Shown piece after piece: positions 40,860 through 63,117 of a stretch of DNA of 64,000 bases. Origin of the DNA: Hemibagrus wyckioides. Its lineage: Eukaryota; Chordata; Actinopteri; Siluriformes; Bagridae. The DNA is taken from assembly GCF_019097595.1 (NCBI RefSeq), contig NC_080720.1, forward strand, positions 20,072,352 through 20,136,351. The letters run 5' to 3'. Made by a program: the position numbers and the translations under genes. Each line of letters opens with the position of its first letter. Within the stretch, counting starts at the first letter, position 1. The notes under the pieces are model-generated. The model made no database searches. It was not told where the DNA came from and saw only the letters and a program-made list of their open reading frames with translations.

Positions 40860-42194
40860 GTAAGAGATTTAGCGATTTAATGGGGACACTGTAGAGACAG
40901 ACGTGTATCGGAATATCCAGGGCACACTAAGGTCTAAAAAAAACCTCGCATGTGTGCGTTAGTGCACGAAATAAATAAGCAATACTGTGCGGCAGCTCGC
41001 ACTGGAGCGCGCGCGCCATCTTGTCTTGCATTTCCCTTGATCCAAAGTGCGCGCCTAAAATTGGGGTTGTCATGGACGAAGATCCGCAGGGCTTAAATGT
41101 CACACATTCCCATTTTAACCACACGTACGGATGCCCGTGTCTATCCTCGTGCGTTTTATGCACAACGTGGACCAAATGGCTAGGTATTCGTTCGTATTTT
41201 ACCTGTTTTTTGCACGCATCCTCTGGCCGAGTTGCTCGCTGCTGCTGTTGTCTTTGTTGTGCAGCGCTCGGATGGCCGGCGTTTCCCCTCCTCCTCCTCC
41301 GTGTTTGTTTTCGGGCGGCTCGGTCCGGGGTGGGCGGTGTAGCAGGCGCATGCGTGTCCCTGCTAGCGACCATTTGAGCGCTTAACTGCTTTTTAAGACG
41401 GTGCACATAAATCACATTGTTTATACAAACACATCATCTCTATATGGTTCATATCATGATTATTACTGTGATATTAACAACGTAGAACAGCCTGAAAAGA
41501 AAGCCTGCTTGGCTAACGGGCTAGCAAGCTAATCGCCGAGTTGTTTTCATTCCGTTTCTATATATGCAACAGTTATTAATATTTACAGCTGGTATTATAT
41601 ATATATATAGCAATTATTATTATTATTATTATCGAGCTTCATCAAAACGCACATATCTATCAATAACCGAGACACAACAAATAGAATAAATGGTGTAAAT
41701 AGTAGAGCACGAGCTGCTTGTTTTGGTGACGCGCCCCCTCCATGTTTTGGCGCTGCAATCCTCTTAAACACTGTAATATCAGCGGCTATTACGAGTTATA
41801 ACCATTTAACCATCCCGGCTGCTTATATATTTCCATCAAGGTCACTAGAGTTGACCTAAAACCGTGACAACAGTTTTAGAGTAACTACAGTATTCAGCTC
41901 CTGATGCGGTGACGTAGACAGAGATTCCCCTTCTCCTTGAATGAAGTGCTTTGGCGCTTCTGCATTTCAGTATTTGTCTCAATGAGGAGCTAGACTGCTC
42001 CTGTTCCTCATAGAGGCTGATTGATCAACACAGGAACATGTAATTACATATTGTGTGAAGTTTTTCATTCATCAAGTGCATTTTAAATCAATTATCCCCA
42101 TTCCATTAAGTGCTTGAAATGAGTGGTGTGTGGTTGTATTTATTTATTGTATTGTATTGTATTGTATTGTTTTTTTTTTTTTCTCTAAATGAAG
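40860..42194 (+). other. PCIF1 intron 1, CpG-rich at its start
   Basis: The first 550 bp are GC-richer than the rest and include another NRF1-like GGCGCATGCGTG near 41346-41357. The remainder is AT-rich with short TA and ATT runs and an (ATTGT)n run at about 42141-42170. No coding exon is seen. Confidence 0.5.
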
Positions 42195-42213
42195 ACAGGA
42201 CAAATGAGGAGCT

Positions 42214-51891
<9,678 letters not shown>

Positions 51892-52406
51892 CACTATATT
51901 GACAAACATTTTGGAATGTCTGCCTTTACATGCACATGGATGTAATATGGAGTTTTTACATTCAGTTTCAATTCTTCTGGGAAGGCTTTCCACAAGGTTT
52001 AGGAGTGAGTTTATGGGAATTTTTGACCATTCCTTTAGAAGCGCATTTGTGTGGTCAGGCACTGATGTTGGATGAGAAGGTCAGGCTCACAGTCTCCGCT
52101 CTAATTCATCCCAAAGGTGTTCTATCAGGTTGAGGTCAGGAGTTTCTCCAAACCAAACTCGCTCATCCATGTCTTTATGGACCTTGCTTTGTGCACTGGT
52201 GTGCAGTCATGTTGGAACAGGAAGGGGTCATCCCCAAACTGCTTCCACAAAGTTGGGAGCATGAAATTATTCAAAATGTCTTGGTATGCTGAAGCATTAA
52301 GAGTTCCTTTCACTGGAACTAAGGGGCCAAGACCAACCTCTGAAAAACAACACCTGAAATCAATGATTTGGAGGGGTGTCCTAAAACTTTTGGTAATATA
52401 GTGTAT
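51892..52406 (-). mobile_element. Non-autonomous Tc1-like element (ACACTATATTG ends)
   Basis: It begins ACACTATATTGACAAAC and ends with the inverse TTGGTAATATAGTGT. About 515 bp long, it keeps only a C-terminal part of the transposase on the minus strand (52125-52313: MKGTLNASAYQDIL, LFQHDCTPVHKARSIKTW). That part contains the second catalytic Asp region, with Cys in place of the usual Asn. The N-terminal DNA-binding part is deleted. Confidence 0.85.
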
Positions 52407-52916
52407 TTCTGCACCTGTAAGTGATTTTACTCTATTAAGTCATTGTTATTTTTGCTGTTTTGTTTGTGTTTTCAAAGCTGATGTATGAAGCTGGAATTTC
52501 TGAGAATATCGTCTGAGCATTAGTCATCAGCCTACTGTTCCAGGATGTTATCAGTCTTTTGAATCAGTATGAATATATTTATCTTAGTTTTGTTCTTGGA
52601 TATGTGAAAGGTGTAGCTTTTATAGGATTTTGTAGGATTTATTGTAGCTGAGGAAGCTTAAAGAACCAGGACTACACTACTTATTGCTTTTTTCCCCCAT
52701 GTTCTTAACATGCTAAATATAGTTGACAAGCTTCCACCATCAGAAAGTGTTTCCGGATAAATGTTATGCTTTCTCATTTTAAGCTTACATTCAGTTTCGT
52801 TTACAGTATAAGCTACATAAATCTCCAATCTAAAGCTGCACTGGAAATGCCTCTACTGTCATGGCGGAAAAGCTGGTACAAATAACCTCATCGTCTAGGC
52901 ACTGTCCGGACATGGA

Positions 52917-52960
52917 TGCGCATGCGCAGACTTTTACTTTGAAATCATTTAACCGGAAGT
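52917..52960 (+). promoter_or_regulatory. NRF1 palindrome and ETS site upstream of DNTTIP1
   Basis: TGCGCATGCGCA at 52917-52928 is the perfect palindromic NRF1 site. ACCGGAAGT at 52952-52960 is a strong ETS/GABP site. They lie about 360-400 bp upstream of the DNTTIP1 start codon, so a housekeeping promoter near 52900-53300 is likely. Confidence 0.7.
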
Positions 52961-53318
52961 TGATGATTGAAGTCATTTTACTACTGACTAGTAAATTTTG
53001 GGGAGCTCGCGCGAGGAAAGAGCAACACATCAAGGGAGTTTCTGTTCTTTTGCGTGAAATCGATTTAATTAATAATTCAGTGTATTTTCAGCATGTGGCA
53101 AATTGGTTAGAACTGCATAGCGGAATAGCGATTATTTGTTCAATAGATTCATTTGCTCTGACTCGCTGTCACCTCGTATTCAACTAGAAACTAGCTAGGT
53201 ACGTAGGAGTGAGCCGAACCGAAAAACACTGAAATCTCACGATCACATTGCTTCGGCGCTAAAAAAAAAAAGAGGGAAAAGGTGGTTGAGTGGAGTTAAA
53301 GCAGTGTAGGGTGTAGAA

Positions 53319-53736
53319 ATGGGAGCGCACAGGAGTGAAGGACGGAGAGAGTGGCTTCAGCAGGACGCTGGAGAGCAGCAGCAGGTTCAGTCCATGGTGA
53401 GTCACACGGGGGAGGAAACTCTCACTCTCTCTCTTTTTCTCTTCTCGCTCTCTCTCGTTCTTTCTGTCGTCCATCACTGTTGCCTAGCCATGAAACCACC
53501 ATTTGAAACCACTGGTTCTTGTTCTGGGACTTATAAAAGTTTGGTTCCGTCCAGACCTGCGTACTCTTTAGTTTTAGGTTAGTATGAAACACACATTAGC
53601 GCTGTTTGACAGTTGTGTATCTGTCACTTCCTGAAAACTGCTGATTTCTGCCTCAGGCAGCTCATGAGCTCCTCTTCTAGAAACATATTTATGTAAAACA
53701 GTCCTTCTTCTCAAAATTGGGAACGCGTGGAAGTTC

Positions 53737-53788
<52 letters not shown>

Positions 53789-53947
53789 GTTTTAGAATTA
53801 TATACATTTACATTTCTATTTGGCAGACCCTCTTATCCAGAGTGCACAAGAGTGCTTTAAAGTCTCTATCAATGAATACTGGTTCAGTAGGTCACAGACT
53901 TAGAATACCGTTAGCCTAAAAACTTTTTAATATGTACATACAACATA

Positions 53948-53996
<49 letters not shown>

Positions 53997-54038
53997 ATAT
54001 ATATATATATATATAAAATATATATAAAATATGTTGTG

Positions 54039-54091
<53 letters not shown>

Positions 54092-57000
54092 TACACAACA
54101 TATTTTATATTTATTGCCATTAATAAACTACCTATTTTTACTGAGTTCTTAGAATTAATTAGTCTGACTGCTTTCTTGAATTGAATCCAAATCCAAATGG
54201 CAAAATATTAATGTGTGTGTTTAAGTAATATTCATGGAATTATCCATGATGTTAGAGTGGTTTCTGGCTAAAAAACAAAACAAAAACAAGCTTAAACACC
54301 TTCTTGAGCAATAAAGAATCTGATAACAGACTGCATCTGTCTTATATATCAGCATATATACAGTACTGTGCAAACGTTTTAGCTAGGCAGGTGTGAAAAA
54401 ATTCTGTAAAATACATTTACATTTTTATCTCATTTTATACACCTGAGCAATTGAGGGTTAAGGGCCTTGCTCAGGGGCCCAACCGTGGCAGCTTGGTGGA
54501 CCTGAGATCCGAACTCACAACCTTTCTATCAGTAGTCCAATACCTTAACCACTAAGGCAGTGTTTTTTAACCCGGCACATTTTTTACATTAAAAAACAAC
54601 CAACCAAATTTTACAAAATGACACTGTAGCCTAACACTACACACAGGCATTGTTTCTCATGAATTAAGGTCATTATTGCGCTTATACCTACTGACATGGA
54701 GTATTTCCATTAGTCTGCCAGACACTATGTTGCATGCACAGGCGTTCAACAATGGCAAATAATTTCTAGTAACTAAATGATAATTCTTTTTAACCGTCTT
54801 AACTGGATAATTTCCCACGTCACACTTGTGTGCCTCGGCACAGTGGTTGAAAATCACTGCATTAAGCTACCGCATCCCCAGCACGCTTCTGTTTTGAAAG
54901 CATTAATAGTTTATATTTTTATCAGTTAACAAAATGGAAAGTAAATGAAAAGAAGAGAAATCCAAATCAGATCAGTATTTGGTGTGAGCACCCTTACTGC
55001 AAAACAGCATCAATTCTTCTAGTTACACTTCCACACAGTTTTTGAAGGAAATCTGCAGGTAGGTTTTTCCAAACACCTTGGAGAACTGACCACAGATCTT
55101 CTGTGGATGTAGGCTGCCTCAAATCCTTCTGTCGCTTCATATTATCCCAGACAGACTCAATAATGTTGAGATCAGTGCTCTGTGTTAGCCAAACTATCAC
55201 TCCTTTTTCTTCTCTATACTGAAGATAATTCTTAATGACATTGGCTGTATATTTGGGGTCGTTGTCCTTCTGCAGAATAAATTTGGGGCCAATCAGATGC
55301 TTCCCTGATGGTATTGCTTGATGAATAAGTATTTGCCTGTATTTCTCAGCATTGAGGACACCATTAATCCTGACCAAATCTCCAATTGCAGAAATGCAAC
55401 CCCAAACTTGCAACAAACCTCCACCATACTTCAGTGTTGCGTGCAGAGACTCATTATTGTACGACTCTCCAGCCATTCTGCAAACAACCCGATGCCTGCT
55501 GAAGTCAGATATTTCAGTTTGACTCATCAGTCCCGAGCCTCAGCTGCCAGTCTTCCACACCCAAGTTCCTATGTTTTCCTCAATAATTGAGTCACTTAGC
55601 CTTGCTTCCATATCGGAGGTAAGGCTTTTTGGTTGCAGACCACTTCTGGCCTTCTGACTTTTCTGAACAGTAGATGGGTGTACCTGGGTCCCAATGATTT
55701 TTTTTTTGCCAGTTCTATGCTGATAGCACTGTTGAGCATCTTCCAATGTGGAAGGGAAGTAAGCATGATGTGTGTTTCATCTGCTGCATTGTTTCCTTAG
55801 CTGACCACTGCGTCTATGCCCCTCAACATATCCTGTTTCTTTGTGCATCTTTAAAATAGCTTGAACCCCAGTCTGCTTCGAAATCTTTGTCTGGGAAAGA
55901 TGTTGCTGATGCAGTATAACCACCTTGTGTCTTGTCGCTGTGCTCAGTCTTGCCATGGTGTATGACCTGTAACATGAATCTGTATTTCACAGTCTCACCT
56001 TAGGAGCAGAGTCTGGCTGTTCCTCACCCAGTTTTAAGCTCCTTCAAAGCTGTTTCTGATTCAGTTAATGACTGTGTTTCAACTTAGATATGAAACTGAT
56101 TATCATTAGCACCTGCTTGGTATAATTGGTTAATCTTTCACCTGACTATGATCCTACAAAATCCCTGACTTTTTCAAGTGTACAAAGTGTGCGAGATGCT
56201 GGTTTGAAGCCAGAAGGTAGTCACACCAAATATTGATTTGATTTAGATTCTTCTAATGTTTGCTAACTTTGCATTTTGTAAAGCATTCTTGCACATTATT
56301 TTTTTGTTTTCATATGTAAATATTTGTATTAAAAATAATTTTCTTCTGTACACTAGAACCCCTGGAACATCATGATCAAGCACAGACAGGTTCAGCGCAG
56401 GGGTAGACGCTCACAGATGGCTGTGAGGTAACTCTGAACATGCTTATTTTGCTTCATTGATTGCTATGTCTTCCTCTTTAAGGCGTCTTGACGTCTAGCT
56501 GTAAATTGTACTCTGGAAATTGTCTGGTATCTGGTATATAATGCTTAGTCACTGACAGTAATCCGTCTCTTTGGGGCTGCTAGTTATACAGATCCTGTCA
56601 TTTCTATGGATCTCTTGCGGACTGTGCTGCAGCCTAGCTTCAACGATGACATTTTGGCAGTCTTTAAAAAATATATGAAGGTAAGTGAGCACCATAAGTC
56701 GAAATCAGGATGAGGAAAAAGAATAATGAATGTAACAATGTTGGATGTGCATTCTTTGCACAGTTTTTTGAGAAGGCAGCAAGCAATGTGAAGGAGAATG
56801 TAGGGGAGGACGTACAGACTGAACAGCTCATCAAAGAGGCGTGTCGAAACTGCTTGGAGAATGTGAGTAAACCACATGACTTAAACAAACTATGGTTGAA
56901 ACTTGAAAGAGTATTAATTAAGCCCTGGAATTTTTGTTTCTATCTAGGCCAAACAGCTCTTCCCAGATCCAGAGAAGCCTGTACAAAGACCTCTCTTCGA

Positions 57001-60000
57001 TCCCTCTATAAAGGTAAGGATCGGTCAGTTGATTGTGTAGATGTGTGTGTTGGTCTGGGAAAACCTTTTACATGGTCAAATTCTGACATTTTTTCTTTGG
57101 TTACATACATTATAGACAACCACACACACGGTACAGCAGGCAGTGAAATGTTTATTTTATTTTATTTTTACTATCTGTTTCATATAAATAGACAAAGAAT
57201 AGAATTACAGTAGACACTTAAGTATTTAACTATACTAGAAGAAAAAGGGAAAAAAATATACAGAAACTATAAAACATCCCTTTTCCAACCCATTTACCTA
57301 GGAGAAAACAGCATTTCTTCCAAATTTGAAAGAATTGTAAGTTTACAGTGGGATCAGGTTTCCTATCGTAAATACAGTGTAACCTCAGCATATGAATACC
57401 CTACCTTACAAATTTTCACCTTAAGAATTTCAATTTTGAAAGAAATTGGCATCGTCATACGAACGTACCGAACAGAACGCTGGCTAAGTTACACATGCAT
57501 AAAGGAGCCGTTCAAAACTTGTTTGTGTCGATGGAAAGCCAGGAAAAGCCAATCGAAGCAAGTTTATGAATTAAAAACAATTTTTTTCCAGTCAGTGGAA
57601 GCTGTTTCATAAGATTCAACCCATGATAAGAACATTGCCTTTGGGATGCGTTCAAAAGCTACCTGATATTTCGTGCATTTTTTAGTTGACCGATTGGTGG
57701 CGTGGGTGGTCTGTTCTATTTTCAGCCCAAGCTTGGTGGCAAAACTTCCTGTGAGGACCCATGACCCTTAGAAATTGGTAATATTGGTAATATTTTTGAG
57801 TGGCTGAAACGGATTATCTGCATTTACATTATTTCTTATAGGAAAATTTGTATCGCAATATGAAATTTCACCTTAAGAACTCGCCTCCAGAACGAATTAA
57901 ATTCGTATGCCGAGGTTTCACTGTATACAAGTTCCTTTAGGTTTGGCAGAAGTCTTCTTTTTCAGAAAGAAAAAATAAAGTCAAACGCAACATTTAAACA
58001 TGAGCCTTATTCCAAATCATGCTAAGATCAGTGAGGAAATTTCATTCATTTCTTATTCTTAGGTCATTTAAGCAATTTACAAACTGATGACTGTGTAAGA
58101 GTTAAGAATCTAAAGCTGTTTTAAAGCTGATGTAACGGCACAGGAGCTTCACAGAAATTTTCATTACCTGATCACAAATGATATTGATGAGGCTCATGTC
58201 CATTTTGCTGTGGCATTTAACTATCCAATAACTTATTCAAATCGTGATAAAGAGAGCTGGCTAGTGAGGATTTAGACTTGCAGCACTTACTGCTCTGGCT
58301 CTCCTAACATAACATGATTTTTGCAGCCATGACAAAGTAAATCAGACAAATAACCAAAATGAAATAATTTCCATGTTGTTCTTGAACTCACTTTTGGGAA
58401 AATTCATTTTGGTTGTTTCCCAGACTTCAGTTACAGTGACATCAGACAAATTATTATTAAAAACTTCAAGTGCAGTAACATTATAATAACATGAATTTAA
58501 TGGTCATTATTACTAAGCCTGGACTTTGTACCTCCAAGAACCTTTGGTTCAGTATCACTAATAAAAGTTTTCATTCTGCAGCGTTCACGGCAGATGGATG
58601 ATGATTCTAGCCAAAGAGGAAGCCCAATCCCTAAAAAGGTAAATTAATTAAATTTTAAAAAATAATATAAAAAGTTAGATTTGTTTATAAACTCCAGCAG
58701 TAGCATGCATATATGTATATGTATTTATGTATATATAGTACATACAAATAGTTGATTTTGTTGCAGAAAATCTGCAATGAGTTGAGAACAACCAGTTCAG
58801 CAATTTTGTCAGGAATAGTTATTGATATCTTTGTTAATCTGTGTTTAGAGGAAGGGACGTCCCCCTCTGCCCACTTTACCTTACGACAGATCTATACCAT
58901 ACAGTGCTCCGTAAGTATCCTACATAATGTTAAAAATGGTGTTATGTTTTTGTTATTTCAATCTCAGAAATGTTACTGTATTTTCTGTAGGATTAAGCCT
59001 AAAGTCACTGAGCCCATAAAACGAGAAGGACCAAAGGTAAAAAAGATGGTTTTAGCCATTCAGTAGTGTAACTATAGGCTTTGTATTCAAACGATTGACA
59101 CATTTTTGAACTTGTGCTTCACGTTTGCAGTGGGATCCTGCTCGGCTGACTGAGAAAAGCACATTTGTTTTAGGATCCAGAGCAAACAAGTAAGTGTTTA
59201 AAGAAACAGACTGGTAGAAAGCGTTCAACTGAATTAGAAACTGAATTCAGACAAACAGCTGGAAAGACAAAGAAAAATCAGGTTTTGGCTCAATTTTTCT
59301 GCCTATAATATACTTGGATAAGTCAGCTTTTATCATAAAAAAAATCATAAAGATCTTAGCCAAAAAGATATTGAAATTCCAGTTAATTTTTAATCCATAC
59401 TATCATCTGGCAAAGTCTGTATTGGATAAGGAGCCAGTTTAATAAGCTTGGTGGCAAAAACCTATAAACTGCCTGTTTATTCTACCTACAGAAGTCTGAA
59501 ACCTTCCCAGTGTGATTTCTTCATGCCGTGAATGTCAGGGTTGGTTCAGGTTATTGGATAGTTGCAAAGCAGACACAAACTTGAACAGTTCAGCTTTTAA
59601 ACAAATACCAGCTGTCAAAATGTTCACCCAGCACTGGCACCACTTTCAGAACGCAGTCTTTGGGATTAACTAGATTTTTTAATAATTTAAAAACATTACT
59701 TCTGGTTAGGACATATGCAAACATACACCAACCAGGCATAACATTATGACCACCTGCCTAATATTGTATTGGTCCTCCTTTTGCTGCCCAAACAGCCCTG
59801 ACCCGTCCTACACTGTGTATTCTGACACCTTTCTATCAGAACCAGCATTAACTTCTTCAGCAATTTGAGCAACAGTAGCTTGGACCGGATCACACGGGCC
59901 AGCCTTCACTCCCTCACGTGCATCAATGAGCCTTGGCCATTCATGACCCTGTCGCCGGTTCACCACTGTTCCTTCCTTGGGCCACTTTTGATAGATACTG

Positions 60001-60859
60001 ACCACTGCAGACCGGGAACACCCCACAAGAGCTGCAGTTTTCTAGATGCTTTGATTTAGTCGTCTAGCCATCACAATTTGGCCCTTGCCAAACTCGCTCA
60101 AATCTTTACGCTTGCCCATTTTTCCTGCTTCTAACACATCAACTTTGAGAACAAAATGTTGCTGCCTAATATATCCCACACACTAACAGGTGCCATGATA
60201 AGGAGATAATCAGTCTTTATTTCACCTGTCACTGCTCATAATGTTTTGCCTGATCTGTGTATTTTCATTTTCCATTCAGGAAAGTGTGTAGATTTTGAAT
60301 AGTTAAACCATGTAAAGAGTTTTCACATTCCACAACACTCATTTCTGCTTCACTGTAGATGTAGAGGGATTTCAGGAAGTATAATGCTTAGCGCTCATAT
60401 GTACACTTTATTGTTTTGTGGTTGCTTGGTGAATAAAACTAACACCAATTTTCATTTCAGGGCTTTAGGGATGGGAGGCACTAGAGGAAGGATCTACATT
60501 AAACATGCAGATCTCTTCAAGGTATTGTGTATGTCCATGTGCACAGTGGAATATATTCCTTCTGCATTTATTTAAAAAATAAACATGCTCAAAGTAAGTG
60601 TGTGCGTGGGTGTTTTTTACAGTATGCTGCTGATGCTCAGGATAAGCAGTGGCTTGCAGAGAGGCAGCACATGAGAGCCACAGGTGGAAAGATGGTAAGA
60701 TTCTGTGTGTACATACATGTCTGGAAAGATAAAATCATGAAAGCTATTTTTCTAAAAATAAAAAAAAAATAAACAGAAAAATGAATGGATTTCATGTTTT
60801 TAGGCATATCTACTTATTGAGGAGGACATCCAAGACCTTGCTCTAAGTGAAGAATATAA
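53319..60859 (+). CDS. dnttip1: DNTTIP1 / TdIF1, 12 exons, 3' end beyond the window
   Basis: Exons 53319-53396, 56357-56427, 56584-56680, 56764-56862, 56948-57013, 58582-58638, 58849-58910, 58991-59036, 59131-59189, 60461-60521, 60623-60694 and 60804-60859 join in phase to 824 nt (274 codons plus two bases). DNTTIP1 is a nuclear DNA-binding subunit of the HDAC1/2-containing MiDAC complex and was first found as a partner of terminal transferase. Signatures are [20 protein letters not shown], the dimerisation region ([27 protein letters not shown]), an AT-hook-like RKGRPP (157-162), [14 protein letters not shown] and [16 protein letters not shown]. Human DNTTIP1 is 329 aa, so roughly 50 C-terminal residues remain. 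I found no fitting exon between 60860 and 64000, which means the last intron exceeds 3.1 kb. The 2960-nt first intron holds the nested transposons. Confidence 0.95.
53739..53788. repeat. (TTA)n microsatellite
   Basis: About 16 ATT/TTA units lie in DNTTIP1 intron 1, directly before a common fish interspersed repeat at about 53803-53925 (TTTGGCAGACCCTCTTATCC, AGTGCTTTAAAGTCTC). Confidence 0.9.
53957..54082. repeat. (TA)n microsatellite blocks with a local palindrome
   Basis: Two TA runs flank a short AT-rich core. The flanks CAACATAT (53941) and its inverse near 54095 make the whole block a large AT-rich palindrome. No gene content. Confidence 0.85.
54413..54890 (-). mobile_element. SINE split by a hAT MITE
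   Basis: The minus-strand SINE body (GAGCAAGGCCCTTAACCCTC, B-box side GTTGTGAGTTCGGATCTC) runs from 54413 to 54557. Its tRNA head resumes at 54868-54890 (GGGGATGCGGTAGC on the minus strand). The gap is exactly the hAT insertion. It belongs to the subfamily seen at 34548 and 47240. Confidence 0.8.
54558..54859. mobile_element. hAT-type MITE, 302 bp
   Basis: Terminal repeats CAGTGTTTTTTAACC and (inverted) CAGTGATTTTCAACC fit the hAT CAGTG class. The flanking 8-mers CACTAAGG and CATTAAGC agree at 6 of 8 positions, as an aged target duplication would. No coding content. Confidence 0.8.
54994..55930 (-). pseudogene. Tc1-like DDE transposase relic
   Basis: The minus strand keeps a 177-codon open C-terminal part. 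It has [29 protein letters not shown] with the second catalytic Asp, and [14 protein letters not shown] with the catalytic Glu. It ends in RRIDAVLQ. The N-terminal part is present further right (HPSTVQK at about 55680) but is broken by stops and shifts. The first catalytic Asp region is degraded. Confidence 0.85.
57375..57923. mobile_element. pogo/Tigger-like MITE, 549 bp
   Basis: Terminal repeats CAGTGTAACCTCAGCATATG and (inverted) CAGTGAAACCTCGGCATACG differ at only three positions and are flanked by TA on both sides. The CAGTG-plus-AACCTCGGC end is typical, from memory, of pogo/Tigger elements. It has no transposase frame. It is in DNTTIP1 intron 5. Confidence 0.8.
59724..60261 (-). mobile_element. 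Non-autonomous Tc1-like element (AGGCATAACATTATGA ends)
   Basis: The left end ACCAGGCATAACATTATGAC pairs with the right end TCATAATGTTTTGCCTGATC. Only the N-terminal, DNA-binding part of the transposase remains on the minus strand (about 60120 to 59808). It has [20 protein letters not shown], an in-frame TAG, then the second helix-turn-helix ([15 protein letters not shown]). The catalytic part is deleted. It is in DNTTIP1 intron 9. Confidence 0.85.
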
Positions 60860-62847
60860 GTAAGTTAATCCTAACAAACCCATTGTAAGGTCTGTGTGCA
60901 TTTTTTAAAGCAATAGATGTATATTTGATCCCACACAGTCAAACACTAGCCATAATACAGGTGACGTAACTGTGCATTTACTGTCAGTTATTGGTAATAA
61001 TCATAAAAATGAGCAAAAATGATTATCTAAGAATAATAACAGTGACATCAGCAGCTCAGACATGTTCCTGATAGTCTCTGGATCCACTACTCAAGAAAAA
61101 TTGTATTTTTAAGATGATTAAATAAATCAGTATAGTCTTAGGTTAGGAATTCTCTCTTCAATTCTGAACACAGGATTCCAATAGTCTTTAATTTTTCCAT
61201 CAAATGCTATCGGAATGATCATAAATAAGAGTTTCCCACCAGGATGTTGCACATGAATGACCCCTCAGGTTGTAATTACGATTGGGAAACTCTTTGATTA
61301 TTTTCCGAGAGTTTCCGAGAGTTTGATGAGTTTCCGAGATGGAAGGAGTCTTAAACTTTAACATGGTGGAGGAGAGTACTGTACTGACTGATGCGTTTTG
61401 TTTATTTTTCTCTTTGTAGCTTATTGTTTGTGCTTGCCAGTTTTGGTTATGTTCATTTATGAATGAACATATCAGCAACCATTCTATGTATGTTATACAC
61501 CGCGTATTAGGCCAAAATTCCATTATTATAAGCTAGCTAACTAACTGAGAAATGTGTTATGTCAAAATAAAAGAAAAAAGAAAGGTGTATGAATGAACTG
61601 GGTGTCATCCATGTTTCATGACATACTCTGTAATTACCATATTATTACCAGAAGTGGGGAAATAGGATCATTCCAATCGCACATGAAGGCAGCGTTAATC
61701 CAGACACTGGGATAGTCAGTTCAAATCATTGTTTTTGTGTTTTATTTCTTTGTTGATTTGGATTTATGTTTAGCTCATCATCTGAAACACACTCAACTCC
61801 TGAAAGAGGAAACCAGGGGCCACATTTATCAAAGCATGTGTAGAACAAGTTCAGAATTTGTGTGTAAGAAGCATAAGGAAAGTGGAAATTTTTTAACATA
61901 TGCGTATATTATTGTGCTGATTGTGCAAAAAGTCTCTAAATAACCCTTTGTATGCCAAAAAACCTTTCCATTAAACAGCCCTGTAGTCTGCACATTGCAC
62001 TGCTTGGTGTGAACAGTGTGCCGTTTGGTTAAATTGTTTAAGAAATTCGTCAACGATGAATTATAGTAAAATAAAATTGTTTATTTGGTACTTTTACAGC
62101 TGTTTTGTACAAGAAATTAACTGCGTTAAAATAAAAATACCCTATTTTTGGTTTTTCCACTTTCATATATAGACATTGCATTCGATCGATATGACATATG
62201 TCATTATTTGGCTTTTATTTGGCTTTCAAATGCAAGATCTGTCTCAAAGTGTCTGCCATGTTGTCTGCAGATTGCGAGTTCCAATCCAGGCAGTGCTTCT
62301 GGCATCTCTAGTTGCAAGTCCAAGAAAAAAAATTTGGTCATGGTAACTGCATGGGAGGGATGTCATACTCTCTCTCCCCTGTCAATCACAGTGACAATCA
62401 CGAGCATCTGTGAGTTCATGATGTCGGATAACGCTTTCCTCCGAGTGTGTTACGCCTTCCTGTGATACAGCATGAGCAACAGTTCAATAACAAGCAGCTT
62501 CCAGGATTTTTCCACACTCCCTAGTTTGAATGTCATGAGATAGCAGAGAGCTGGCTGGTAGATGGATGGGAACTAAAGGCCAAGCCTAAACTGAGCCACT
62601 GATCACTCTCAGCAAAGAGTTTACTCTGCACACAAAGCTGTGTGTGCCAAGGCTTCACCTCTTTTTACATATGATTTTTATATTATTTTAATTCAGTGTT
62701 CAATGTCACCCATCAGCACGTCTGTCGGTTAATTCTGATATGACAAGTATGATAAGTAATATGGGAGGTCCTCGTAATCAGTTTTACGATTTTCACTGTT
62801 CTATCATCATGGTTTTCTGCATACACTATATATATATTTTTTTTTTC
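60860..62847 (+). other. DNTTIP1 last visible intron
   Basis: I looked for the missing C-terminal exon (LDLKLEEL-like) and did not find one. The stretch is AT-rich with no recognised transposon until the repeats that start near 62848. Confidence 0.45.
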
Positions 62848-62961
62848 ATTTCATTTCATTGTCTGTACCGCTTATCCGATCTATACTCGGATCACGGGGA
62901 GCCTGTGCCTATCTCAGGAGTCATTGGGCATCAAGGCAGGATACACCCTGGACGGAGTATA

Positions 62962-63052
<91 letters not shown>

Positions 63053-63060
63053 GCAAATCC
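62848..63060 (+). repeat. Fish interspersed repeat plus (TA)n microsatellite
   Basis: CGCTTATCCGATC, CACGGGGAGCCTGTGCCTAT and CAGGATACACCCTGGACGG are the hallmarks of a repeat common in teleost genomes. A TA run of about 80 bp (62965-63046) follows directly. Confidence 0.75.
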
Positions 63061-63117
63061 TTACACATGAACAATCTATAAAATCTATTCTAATCTATAA
63101 AAATGTTTTTGTTTGGG

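Larger units (their letters stand above)
54359..56300 (-). mobile_element. Tc1-like element (TACTGTGCAAACGTTTT end) carrying nested insertions
   Basis: The left end reads CAGTACTGTGCAAACGTTTT, then GGCAGGTGTGAAAAAATTC. The right side decays after TCACACCAAATATTGATTTG without a clean terminal repeat. A minus-strand transposase relic lies inside. A SINE interrupts the left part and is itself interrupted by a hAT MITE. All are in DNTTIP1 intron 1. Confidence 0.8.

Noticed and set aside
40927..41415. A 162-codon minus-strand frame opposite PCIF1 intron 1
   Set aside because: It lies in a CpG-rich stretch where stop codons are rare. I see no domain, splice support or conserved motif.
53911..54152. 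Tyr-Ile repeat open frames on both strands
   Set aside because: They are translations of TA microsatellites.
56710..57213. A 167-codon single-exon gene
   Set aside because: It is a read-through of two DNTTIP1 exons (56764-56862, 56948-57013) and the introns around them, which happen to lack stops.
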